A stretch of 5,924 nucleotides of DNA from Candidatus Magasanikbacteria bacterium RIFCSPLOWO2_02_FULL_44_11 (GCA_001783035.1 MFQK01000051.1:8289-14212), one strand, 5' to 3'. Shown: positions 1 to 5,747, counted from the first letter of the stretch. Notes: generated by a model from the letters alone, not told the origin. Program-made: numbers and translations.

Positions 1-1
1 G

Positions 2-7
2 TATGAT
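2..7 (+). promoter_or_regulatory. possible -10 box for the tRNA-tsaD transcription unit
   Basis: The hexamer TATGAT differs from the sigma-70 -10 consensus at one position. It would place a transcription start near base 14, a few bases before the mature tRNA 5' end at 22. The matching -35 box would fall outside the window, so this is only a plausible half-promoter. Confidence 0.35.
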
Positions 8-21
8 AAGCTTCGTTTAAC

Positions 22-95
22 GTCAGGGTAGCTCAGTTGGTTAGAGCGGAGCATTCATAACGCTCAGGTCGTGGGTTCGATCCCCACCCTTGACA
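22..95 (+). tRNA. tRNA-Met (anticodon CAT), probably elongator
   Basis: The cloverleaf can be read directly. The acceptor stem is 22-28 with 88-94 (one G-T wobble, 26-90). The D stem is GCTC 31-34 with GAGC 44-47, and its loop carries the conserved GG. The anticodon stem is 49-53 with 61-65 around loop TTCATAA, with anticodon CAT at 56-58. The T stem is GTGGG 71-75 with CCCAC 83-87 around TTCGATC. The discriminator is A95 and no CCA is encoded, so CCA must be added after RNase Z cleavage. It is not the initiator: the 1-72 pair is a normal G-C and the three G-C pairs of the initiator anticodon stem are missing. A lysidine-modified tRNA-Ile2 (also CAT) cannot be fully excluded, though the acceptor stem does not look like it. 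The pair closing the anticodon loop, A53-C61, is a mismatch. The gene lies four bases upstream of tsaD. Confidence 0.95.
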
Positions 96-99
96 CTCT

Positions 100-1137
100 A
101 TGTATATTCTTGGTATTGAAAGTTCCTGCGACGACACCTCTGTGGCCCTTCTCGATTCTTCCGATGAGGGCCAATTTGTTATTAAGGAAAAAACCGCCTC
201 CCAAATTGACATCCATAAAAAATACGGCGGCGTGGTACCGGAGATTGCCGGCCGCAGACATGCGGAAAAAATTGTGCCTTTGATTGAAGAAGTGCTTGAT
301 GGGCAACCGACACCGGATGCCATCGCGGTCACTGCCGGCCCCGGCCTTATCACCGGACTTCTAGTCGGTGTCACGGCAGCCAAAACATTGTCGCTCGCCA
401 AAAATATTCCGCTAGTCCCGGTTAATCATATCAAAGGTCACATTCATTCTGTGGAAATTGCCGCCGACACAACAACGCCACGAGAGCTGATCAGCTTTCC
501 AGCGTTGTGTTTGGTGGTCAGTGGCGGGCATACCGAGCTCATTCTCATGAAAAGCAATACCGATCACATAATTCTTGGCTTGACCAAAGATGACGCGGCT
601 GGAGAATGTTTTGATAAAGTTGCCAAGCTCGTCGGATTTGATTACCCAGGCGGTCCGTCTATTTCAAAGATGGGTACTACCGGTCGTGCTGACGCTATTT
701 CTTTTCCTCGCCCAATGTTAAAAGAACCAAACTTGCACTTTAGTTTTGCCGGTTTGAAAACCTCGGCGCTTTATTGGCTGCGCGATAATAAATTCACAAA
801 AAATATAACTAAAGAAGATTTTTGCGCCAGTTTTGAACAGGCGATTGTTGACGTGCTCGTCGCTAAAACGTTGAAGGCGGCTGGTACAAGTCAACCAAAG
901 AGTTTGGTACTCGCCGGCGGCGTATCCGCCAACAAAAAACTTCGAAACTCTTTAGAAAATAAGGTGAAAGAACAATTTCCAACTACCAATTTCCTAATGG
1001 CTTTGCCCCAATATTGTATGGATAACGGAGCCATGATTGCCGCAGCCGGCTATTACGCCGCGCGTGATAAAAAATTCATCCCCTGGGATAAATTTAACGT
1101 AAACCCAAATTGGAAGGTCGGTCCTATTGTGCAGTAG
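100..1137 (+). CDS. tsaD: TsaD, tRNA N6-adenosine threonylcarbamoyltransferase
   Basis: TsaD (Kae1/YgjD family) transfers the threonylcarbamoyl group from threonylcarbamoyl-AMP, made by TsaC/TsaC2, to A37 of tRNAs reading ANN codons. In bacteria it works with TsaB and TsaE in the cytoplasm. The 345-residue length is typical. Family motifs appear in order: GIESSCDDTSVAL at 5-17; the metal-binding HxxGH as H110 and H114; SGGHTE at 141-146; DDAAGECFDKVAKLVG at 164-179; FSFAGLKTSAL at 214-224; LAGGVSANKKLR at 271-282; and CMDNGAM with the presumed metal ligand D308. The ATG start gives the canonical family N-terminus (MYILGIESSCDDT), so an upstream start is unnecessary. No SD sequence precedes it: the gene starts four bases after the tRNA, and tRNA processing would leave a 5' leader of only CTCT. 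The 3' end overlaps the convergent dnaE by 14 bases. No tsaB or tsaE is visible here. Confidence 0.97.
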   Translation: MYILGIESSCDDTSVALLDSSDEGQFVIKEKTASQIDIHKKYGGVVPEIAGRRHAEKIVPLIEEVLDGQPTPDAIAVTAGPGLITGLLVGVTAAKTLSLAKNIPLVPVNHIKGHIHSVEIAADTTTPRELISFPALCLVVSGGHTELILMKSNTDHIILGLTKDDAAGECFDKVAKLVGFDYPGGPSISKMGTTGRADAISFPRPMLKEPNLHFSFAGLKTSALYWLRDNKFTKNITKEDFCASFEQAIVDVLVAKTLKAAGTSQPKSLVLAGGVSANKKLRNSLENKVKEQFPTTNFLMALPQYCMDNGAMIAAAGYYAARDKKFIPWDKFNVNPNWKVGPIVQ

Positions 1138-4100
1138 CTGGCGCTTGAAGGAGTTCACGCAGAGCTTGCTGAAGCTCGGGACAATCTTTAACTTTCAGCG
1201 ATGTTTTTATCTTTCTTCCGCCCACCAGCAGATAAACGGCCTGACCGCCGGGAAACTCGTTCAAAACCTGTTTAAGAGAATCGGCTTTTTGTTTCATATC
1301 TGTGGCACTTAAAGAAATTTCGAAAACTTCTTCCGGGGAAAGGTTTTGAGCCGAGGAGGACGACTCTTTTTTATGCGATGATGATCCGGCAAATTGTCTG
1401 GACAAGGCTTTGACGTTTTCTTTATTAAGCTCATAGGCTTTTTCTGCAAATATTTTATCATCGCCTTCTTCATCACCTGTTCGACCGACTACAAAAACTA
1501 TTTTACCTTTGACCCAAACGTCTTTGGTGGCTTCATAGCTCTTGGGGAAAACCAACAACTCCAGACTTCCGGTCAAATCTTGAATGGTCACGAACATCAT
1601 GGCCGAGCCGCTGCGTGTTATTTTTTTCTTGGTGGCGTCAATAATACCGCCAACCATCGTCCATTGCTTGCGGCCGTGTCCGCCAAGTTCATTGATCGGC
1701 GCGACGACGTTTTTTAGAGCTTCGGCATAAAAAGCAAACGGATGCGATGTTACATATAAGCCCAGTAATTCTTTTTCCCAAGTCAACTTTTCATCGTCGG
1801 TGGCCTCGGGAGAGGGTTGTAAAATGACTTTATTTGATTTAAGGAGTGAGCTGCCGCTAAAAAGTGAGTCCTGTTTAGTATTATTTTTTTCTTGTTTGTC
1901 GCGGATGAAGGTGAGAAGGTTGCCGACATTATTAAGCAAGAGGCCGCGGTCGTGGCCGAATAAATCCATGGCTCCGCATTTTATCAGCGCCTCTAGTGAT
2001 TTTTTATTCAAATCTTTATCTTTTACCCGTGATAAAAAATCGTCCAAATCACGATAAGCGCCGTGCGCCTGTCGCTCTCCGTAAATAACTTCGGCAATAT
2101 GCTCACCGAGATTTTTAATGCCATTCAAACCAAAGCGAATATGCGCCGCGCCCTCTTTCGGTGTGATCATGGCAAAAGACTTTTCGCTGGCATTAATATC
2201 CGGCGGCTGTACTTTTATATTTAGACGATTACACTCATGAATAATCGCCGGCACTTTGTCGATATCGCCGCTTTCCGCAATTAAAACCGCCGTCATGTAC
2301 TGGAGTGGAAAATTAGCCTTCATATAGGCGGTCTGGTAAGCAACCACGGCATAACTCGCGGCGTGCGCTTTGTTAAACCCGTAGGCGGCAAACGGTTCGA
2401 TATATTCCCACAGTTTATTAATCGTCGTGTCGCTTAATTTCCCGATTTCTTTGGCCCCTTTGAAAAACTTTTCGCGTTGCTTCATCATTTCTTCAGGAAT
2501 TTTCTTACCCATGGCTTTACGGAATTTATCGGCTTCTTCCCAGTTGTATCCGGCCAAATTAATAGCTGTCAACAACACGTCATCTTGGTAGACGATAATC
2601 CCGAGCGACTGGTCCAAGAAATCTTTCATGCGCGGGTCGAGATAGACGATAGTTTCGGGATTATTTTTTCGTTTGATATATTCTGGAATCGACTCCATCG
2701 GACCGGGACGAAACAAGGCGACCATGGCCATGATATCGAAAATACTGGATGGTTTCAGTTCTTTCAGATACCTCGTCATACCAGAACCGGAGAGCTGGAA
2801 CACGCCCATGGTTTCACCGCGAGCGAGCATGTCGTAGGTTTTTTTATCATCCCACGGCTGGAGATTGTAAATGTCAATTTTCTGGCCGGTTGTTTGCTTG
2901 GTGAGTACCACGGCGTGACCGAGGATCGACAAGTTCCTGATACCCAAAAAATCCATTTTAAGTAGACCGGCGGCCTCGACGGCATGCATTTCATATTGCG
3001 TCACCGTGCGCGTACCACCGACTTCATGTTGGATTGGGGTAAAGTCGGTGAGGTCTGTTGGTGAAATCACCACACCGGCGGCGTGGATAGAGGTGTGACG
3101 GCCACAGCCTTCGATTTTTTTCGCTAAATCTATGAGGCGCTTTACTTGCGCATTTTTGGTGTATAACTCTTTAAGGTCGGGTTCCAAATTAATAGCTTTT
3201 TCAATCGTCATTGTAAAACCCTGCGCGCCAAAAGGAATGAGTTTAGAAACTTGTTCGCAAAAAGAATAGCTGTAGCCGAGAGCGCGGCCAACGTCGCGGA
3301 TACTGCCACGCGCCGCCATCGTACCAAACGTAATAATCTGAGCGACTTTTTCGGCACCGTATTTTTTGGTGACGTAGGCGATCATGTCGTCGCGGCGATC
3401 ATCGGCAAAATCGGCGTCGATATCGGGCGGGCTGGGGCGAAAGGGATTTAAGAAACGCTCGAACGGCAATTTAAAAGATAACGGGTCAACCGTCGTGATA
3501 CCCATGGCGTAGGCCACGATCGAGCCGGCACCCGAGCCACGAGTTGTTTCAATAATACCGTTTCGCCGGGCGTAATCGACATAGTCAGACACGACTAAAA
3601 AGTATGGCGAGTAACCTTTTTTAATAATGATGCCTAGTTCATATTCCACCCGCTCTTTAACTTTTTCATCGATCGTCGTCAAAAGAGCCAAGCGACGGCA
3701 CACTTCATCGCGCAAATGTTCGTCGGCGGTTTTATTAGGCGGCAAATCCATTTGTGGAAAATGCCACTTATTCAATTCTAAAGTTAAGTTAATTCGGTCA
3801 GCAATCTTGCCCGTATTTTCGAGTGCCTCTGGAACATGCTTAAAGCGACCGGCAATTTCTTTTTCCGAAGCGAGCGAATGGTCCACTTGGACTTCGGACG
3901 GACGGTTTGGTTCGTCGATGGTGCGACCATCGCGGATACACGTCAAAATATCTTGCGCTTCAGCATCATCAAAATGTAAATAATGAACATCACGGGTTAC
4001 AACCAGCGGAATAGTGGTTTCTTTCCCGAGTTTGATCAGCTGCTCGTTAACGTCGATCTGCCCATCCAATTCAGGTAGGTCGTTCAATTCCAAGAAAAAA

Positions 4101-4600
4101 TTATCGGCCCCAAAAATTGTTTGGTATTCGAAAGCGACTTTTTTGGCTTTTTCGTAATCATCATGTTTGAGTAACGTCGGAACCTCGCCTTCAAGACAAC
4201 CTGACAAAGCTATCAGTCCGCTCGCCAATGGCCGGAGTTCTTTCAACGTGACCGCAGGTTTTGGCACGTCCTGTCGGAGCGCGCCTAGAGAAATAATTTT
4301 GATAAGATTACGGTAGCCATCATAATCTTTGGCCAACAAAATCAAGTGATACATTTTATGTTCCACGGTTTTGTCTTCCAAATTATTTGGAGATACATGG
4401 ATTTCTGCCCCGATGATTGGTTTTAACCCCTCTTTCTGGCAGGCTTCATAAAATTCAATCGCCCCGTACAGGTTGGCGTGATCAGTCAAAGCCAAAGACG
4501 TGAAACCGCGTTTTTTGGCCGCCTTAACCAAGTCCCCGATTTGGGTCAACCCATCGAGAAGCGAATAGTGGCTGTGGACATGAAGGTGGACAAAACTCAT
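1124..4600 (-). CDS. dnaE: DNA polymerase III alpha subunit (DnaE1 type)
   Basis: This is the replicative C-family DNA polymerase, which extends both strands in the replisome while tethered to the beta clamp. At 1158 residues it is full length, with no intein or break. The N-terminal PHP domain (about 1-270) keeps a full candidate metal set: H7, H9, D16, H41, E66, H85, C135, D204 and H206. The polymerase core holds RGSGAGS at 354-360. The catalytic aspartates are D395 and D397 in PDIDADF, plus D550 in KMDFLG. Further conserved blocks are RHTSIHAAGVVIS at 501-513 and AAYGFNKAHAASYA at 738-751. A helix-hairpin-helix region lies around 820-890, the clamp-binding motif QDSLF at 910-914, and an OB fold at about 978-1058. 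A Ser-rich linker (1072-1084) leads to a small C-terminal domain (about 1090-1150). The ATG start gives the family-typical FVHLHVHSHYSLLDG N-terminus. It is convergent with tsaD and has its own promoter. Confidence 0.98.
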   Translation of the reverse strand: MSFVHLHVHSHYSLLDGLTQIGDLVKAAKKRGFTSLALTDHANLYGAIEFYEACQKEGLKPIIGAEIHVSPNNLEDKTVEHKMYHLILLAKDYDGYRNLIKIISLGALRQDVPKPAVTLKELRPLASGLIALSGCLEGEVPTLLKHDDYEKAKKVAFEYQTIFGADNFFLELNDLPELDGQIDVNEQLIKLGKETTIPLVVTRDVHYLHFDDAEAQDILTCIRDGRTIDEPNRPSEVQVDHSLASEKEIAGRFKHVPEALENTGKIADRINLTLELNKWHFPQMDLPPNKTADEHLRDEVCRRLALLTTIDEKVKERVEYELGIIIKKGYSPYFLVVSDYVDYARRNGIIETTRGSGAGSIVAYAMGITTVDPLSFKLPFERFLNPFRPSPPDIDADFADDRRDDMIAYVTKKYGAEKVAQIITFGTMAARGSIRDVGRALGYSYSFCEQVSKLIPFGAQGFTMTIEKAINLEPDLKELYTKNAQVKRLIDLAKKIEGCGRHTSIHAAGVVISPTDLTDFTPIQHEVGGTRTVTQYEMHAVEAAGLLKMDFLGIRNLSILGHAVVLTKQTTGQKIDIYNLQPWDDKKTYDMLARGETMGVFQLSGSGMTRYLKELKPSSIFDIMAMVALFRPGPMESIPEYIKRKNNPETIVYLDPRMKDFLDQSLGIIVYQDDVLLTAINLAGYNWEEADKFRKAMGKKIPEEMMKQREKFFKGAKEIGKLSDTTINKLWEYIEPFAAYGFNKAHAASYAVVAYQTAYMKANFPLQYMTAVLIAESGDIDKVPAIIHECNRLNIKVQPPDINASEKSFAMITPKEGAAHIRFGLNGIKNLGEHIAEVIYGERQAHGAYRDLDDFLSRVKDKDLNKKSLEALIKCGAMDLFGHDRGLLLNNVGNLLTFIRDKQEKNNTKQDSLFSGSSLLKSNKVILQPSPEATDDEKLTWEKELLGLYVTSHPFAFYAEALKNVVAPINELGGHGRKQWTMVGGIIDATKKKITRSGSAMMFVTIQDLTGSLELLVFPKSYEATKDVWVKGKIVFVVGRTGDEEGDDKIFAEKAYELNKENVKALSRQFAGSSSHKKESSSSAQNLSPEEVFEISLSATDMKQKADSLKQVLNEFPGGQAVYLLVGGRKIKTSLKVKDCPELQQALRELLQAPATAQ

Positions 4601-4606
4601 ACCAAC

Positions 4607-4629
4607 AAAAAATAAGGCCCCTCCTTATT
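4607..4629 (-). promoter_or_regulatory. 5' hairpin with T-run in the dnaE leader, burying the SD-like sequence
   Basis: On the minus strand AATAAGG (4629-4623) and CCTTATT (4617-4611) form a perfect 7-bp stem around loop AGGGG, followed at once by further Ts down to 4607. It looks like a short intrinsic terminator, yet it sits immediately before the dnaE start codon. The predicted transcription start falls at the first base of the stem. The only SD-like sequence, AAGGAGG (4626-4620), is split between the stem and loop, and its last base lies 19 bases from the ATG. Possible roles are mRNA 5'-end protection, translational masking or promoter-proximal attenuation. The function is inferred; the inverted repeat is seen directly. 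Confidence 0.6.
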
Positions 4630-4636
4630 GGGAGGC

Positions 4637-4665
4637 ATTGTACCTGATTGACGCGGGGTATGCAA
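4637..4665 (-). promoter_or_regulatory. sigma-70-type promoter of dnaE
   Basis: Read on the minus strand, a -35 box TTGCAT (4665-4660) and a -10 box TACAAT (4642-4637) are separated by exactly 17 bases. Transcription would start near A4629, about 29 bases before the dnaE ATG. The promoter sits between the terminator of the upstream same-strand gene and dnaE, consistent with dnaE being transcribed on its own. Confidence 0.7.
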
Positions 4666-4670
4666 TTATT

Positions 4671-4696
4671 AAAAATCCCTCGCTGGAGCGAGGGAT
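4671..4696 (-). terminator. intrinsic terminator of the small membrane-protein gene
   Basis: On the minus strand, ATCCCTCGCT and AGCGAGGGAT (4696-4687 and 4684-4675) form a perfect GC-rich inverted repeat with a very tight turn, followed by TTTTT (4675-4671) and an AT-rich stretch. It begins seven bases after the TAA stop at 4704 and separates that gene from dnaE. Confidence 0.85.
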
Positions 4697-4703
4697 GGTG
4701 GAA

Positions 4704-5090
4704 TTATTTTTTGATTTTGCTGGTCGTTTTTTTTATTCGTTTGGCCGTGGCCTCGACCGCTTTATCAACCGCTTCTTTGGCCGCTTCATTGAAATTTTCC
4801 GAGGTGCGATCGAGCCAGTAGTGCGCTTTTTTGCTGACCATTTTTTTCACGAGGCCGGTCACGCCGCCGCCAGTCAAATTTATGAGGCTGGAAATATTTT
4901 CTACTTTGCCGCGGATATAATTGATAGTATCGGTCAAAACTTGGAGCCGCATCCGAAATTCTTCAACAATCGTGTTGGCATTCCTGAGCAAGCGCATGAC
5001 ATAATAAAACGTCCAGCACAAAAAAACTGTGATCAAGAGAACACAAAATGAAATGATGACGTTGAGAATGTCGCGCGAGGTTTCAAACAT
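4704..5090 (-). CDS. small single-pass membrane protein of unknown function
   Basis: The product is 128 residues long from the ATG at 5090. I do not recognise a named family. One hydrophobic segment spans about residues 8-31 (ILNVIISFCVLLITVFLCWTF), probably an N-terminal membrane anchor. A predicted helical stretch follows (about 38-70) with spaced Leu/Ile/Val that could form a coiled coil. Next come a Gly-rich turn (LTGGGVTGLVKK) and an Ala/Lys-rich amphipathic tail ending in a basic cluster (KRIKKTTSKIKK). The layout recalls small membrane-anchored helical proteins of the DUF948/YtxH kind, but that is only a resemblance. A longer version from GTG at 5108 would add six residues, but that GTG lies upstream of a strong -10 box ending at 5099, so the ATG is preferred. 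An intrinsic terminator follows the stop. Confidence 0.8.
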   Translation of the reverse strand: MFETSRDILNVIISFCVLLITVFLCWTFYYVMRLLRNANTIVEEFRMRLQVLTDTINYIRGKVENISSLINLTGGGVTGLVKKMVSKKAHYWLDRTSENFNEAAKEAVDKAVEATAKRIKKTTSKIKK

Positions 5091-5098
5091 ACGCAAGA

Positions 5099-5127
5099 AG
5101 TATACCACAACTAATTCGACGGTGCAA
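5099..5127 (-). promoter_or_regulatory. sigma-70-type promoter of the membrane-protein gene, giving a leaderless transcript
   Basis: On the minus strand, TTGCAC (5127-5122) and TATACT (5104-5099) are spaced by exactly 17 bases. The transcription start is expected at about 5092-5090, on or within two bases of the ATG at 5090. There is no room for an SD site, so the message is probably leaderless. This promoter also argues against the upstream GTG start. Confidence 0.7.
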
Positions 5128-5131
5128 AATA

Positions 5132-5153
5132 CTTTATCTTTCCTTTATCTTCC
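5132..5153. repeat. 11-base tandem repeat between divergent promoters
   Basis: CTTTATCTTTC (5132-5142) is followed directly by CTTTATCTTCC (5143-5153), with one base differing. The 11-base period is close to one DNA helical turn. The pair lies between the outward-facing -35 boxes of the two divergent genes, the usual place for a shared regulator site. With only two copies it may be chance. Confidence 0.45.
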
Positions 5154-5181
5154 TTGGGCTAAGCTGCTAGGCGATTATGAT
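5154..5181 (+). promoter_or_regulatory. possible promoter of the BECR-like gene
   Basis: TTGGGC (5154-5159) and TATGAT (5176-5181) are separated by 16 bases. The -10 is good and the -35 weak. Transcription would start near 5188-5190, only a few bases before the GTG start at 5195, again implying a nearly leaderless message. Confidence 0.4.
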
Positions 5182-5194
5182 TTAATCGGATTGT

Positions 5195-5599
5195 GTGTCT
5201 CAAACAGCGAAACAATGCCTCGAAGAATTTTACGATTTGAAACCAGGTGAGATAATAAAAAATCCTGACGTGTATCTCCTTATTACAGAAAAAACAAGGA
5301 TAAGCCGCCGCGCTATTAAACATATCGTGGAAACAAGAAAATTGGATGGTTTATCAAAAGAGAGAATCGGCTACCTTTTTTATATGACACCAGAAACCAT
5401 ACGCTATCCTGAAATCGATTATGAAAATCCTAACCAAAAGAAATATCCCGGAAGCAAACTATTAGGCAAATTTGATGAAGCTAGTAATCAAGGAATTTTG
5501 GTTATTATAGATAAGGGCGAGCATGTTAAAGACATAATAAATATCTTTGGTCGGAAAGCTAAAAAATATTTTAAATTGATAAAAAAAATAATGGTATAG
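5195..5599 (+). CDS. hypothetical protein, possible BECR-fold (PBECR-like) nuclease
   Basis: The product is 134 residues, starting at GTG; a stop codon at 5183-5185 precedes it in frame and no in-frame ATG occurs before residue 64, so GTG is the best start. No SD site is visible. The middle and C-terminal parts recall the phage Barnase-EndoU-ColicinE5/D-RelE-like (PBECR) domains found in toxins and polyvalent phage proteins: a helix with IKHIVETRK (H43), then 'PETIRYPEIDYENPN' (66-80, like the family's 'ienPdeI' block), a strand ILVIIDKG (101-108), and a final VKDIINIFGRKAKKYFK stretch. This is recognition by layout only and could be wrong. The gene is visibly richer in A+T than tsaD and dnaE and uses AGA/AGG codons, suggesting acquisition by transfer. 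No partner antitoxin protein is encoded nearby. Its last five codons, including the stop, form part of an inverted-repeat arm. Confidence 0.65.
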   Translation: MSQTAKQCLEEFYDLKPGEIIKNPDVYLLITEKTRISRRAIKHIVETRKLDGLSKERIGYLFYMTPETIRYPEIDYENPNQKKYPGSKLLGKFDEASNQGILVIIDKGEHVKDIINIFGRKAKKYFKLIKKIMV

Positions 5600-5707
5600 C
5601 TTGGAGGGGCGGCTTCGCCCTTATGGGCGGGTTCCCTCATCTAGCATCTTCGTAAAGAAGATGTCCGCAGTAGACGCCTTTCTGCTGTCAAGCTATGCCA
5701 TTATTTT
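5585..5707 (+). ncRNA. inverted-repeat-bounded cloverleaf element (structured RNA or miniature mobile element)
   Basis: AAAATAATGGTATAGCTTG (5585-5603) is the reverse complement of CAAGCTATGCCATTATTTT (5689-5707) except for one position, which is a G-U wobble in RNA. Inside this 19-bp stem are three successive hairpins. The first is GAGGG 5604-5608 with CCCTC 5634-5638, enclosing CGCCC-TTAT-GGGCG (5616-5629). The second is CATCTTC 5645-5651 with GAAGATG 5657-5663. The third, weaker, is GCAG 5667-5670 with CTGC 5682-5685. Nearly the whole interior is used, so the pairing is unlikely to be random. It matches no RNA family I know. It could be a 3' UTR structured RNA of the preceding gene, a separate small RNA, or a miniature inverted-repeat element; no clear target-site duplication is seen. 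The type ncRNA is provisional and strand is set by the upstream gene. Confidence 0.5.
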
Positions 5708-5714
5708 GAAACTC

Positions 5715-5747
5715 ATGGTGCGTCCCTTGCTCCTGTTAAGGAACTAG
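5715..5747 (+). other. ten-codon mini-ORF with four consecutive Leu codons (possible leader peptide)
   Basis: ATG GTG CGT CCC TTG CTC then CTG TTA AGG AAC TAG encodes MVRPLLLLRN. Four different Leu codons in a row inside a region of alternative hairpins recall attenuation leader peptides. No SD is visible upstream and no gene controlled by it lies within the window, so this may be coincidence. Confidence 0.2.

Noticed and set aside
1162..1177. GAGCTT/AAGCTC hairpin near the tsaD-dnaE junction as a terminator
   Set aside because: It lies inside the dnaE coding sequence and has no T-run after it on either strand.
2477..2965. Plus-strand open frame of 162 codons within dnaE
   Set aside because: It is antisense to strongly conserved DnaE sequence and has no family signature; a shadow frame.
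4638..5051. Plus-strand open frame of 137 codons
   Set aside because: It lies mostly antisense to the membrane-protein gene, runs through that gene's terminator and the dnaE promoter, and its product resembles no protein.
5029..5250. Plus-strand open frame of 73 codons upstream of the BECR-like gene
   Set aside because: It crosses both divergent promoters and overlaps neighbours on both sides; low-complexity product with no RBS.
5585..5707. Retron msr-msd with a1/a2 inverted repeats
   Set aside because: The enclosed part is short, there is no long msd hairpin, and no reverse transcriptase occurs in the 217 bases that follow.
5585..5707. Plain intrinsic terminator of the BECR-like gene
   Set aside because: The Ts at the 3' side are part of the paired arm rather than a free T-run, and the enclosed loop is about 85 bases.
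5718..5722. GTGCG, the typical 5' end of a group II intron, following a large stem-loop as in class IIC insertions
   Set aside because: Only the five-base start matches. I could not find domain V, a bulged-A domain VI, or a reverse transcriptase, and the sequence soon becomes a repeat array with a promoter. An intron extending beyond the window cannot be fully excluded.
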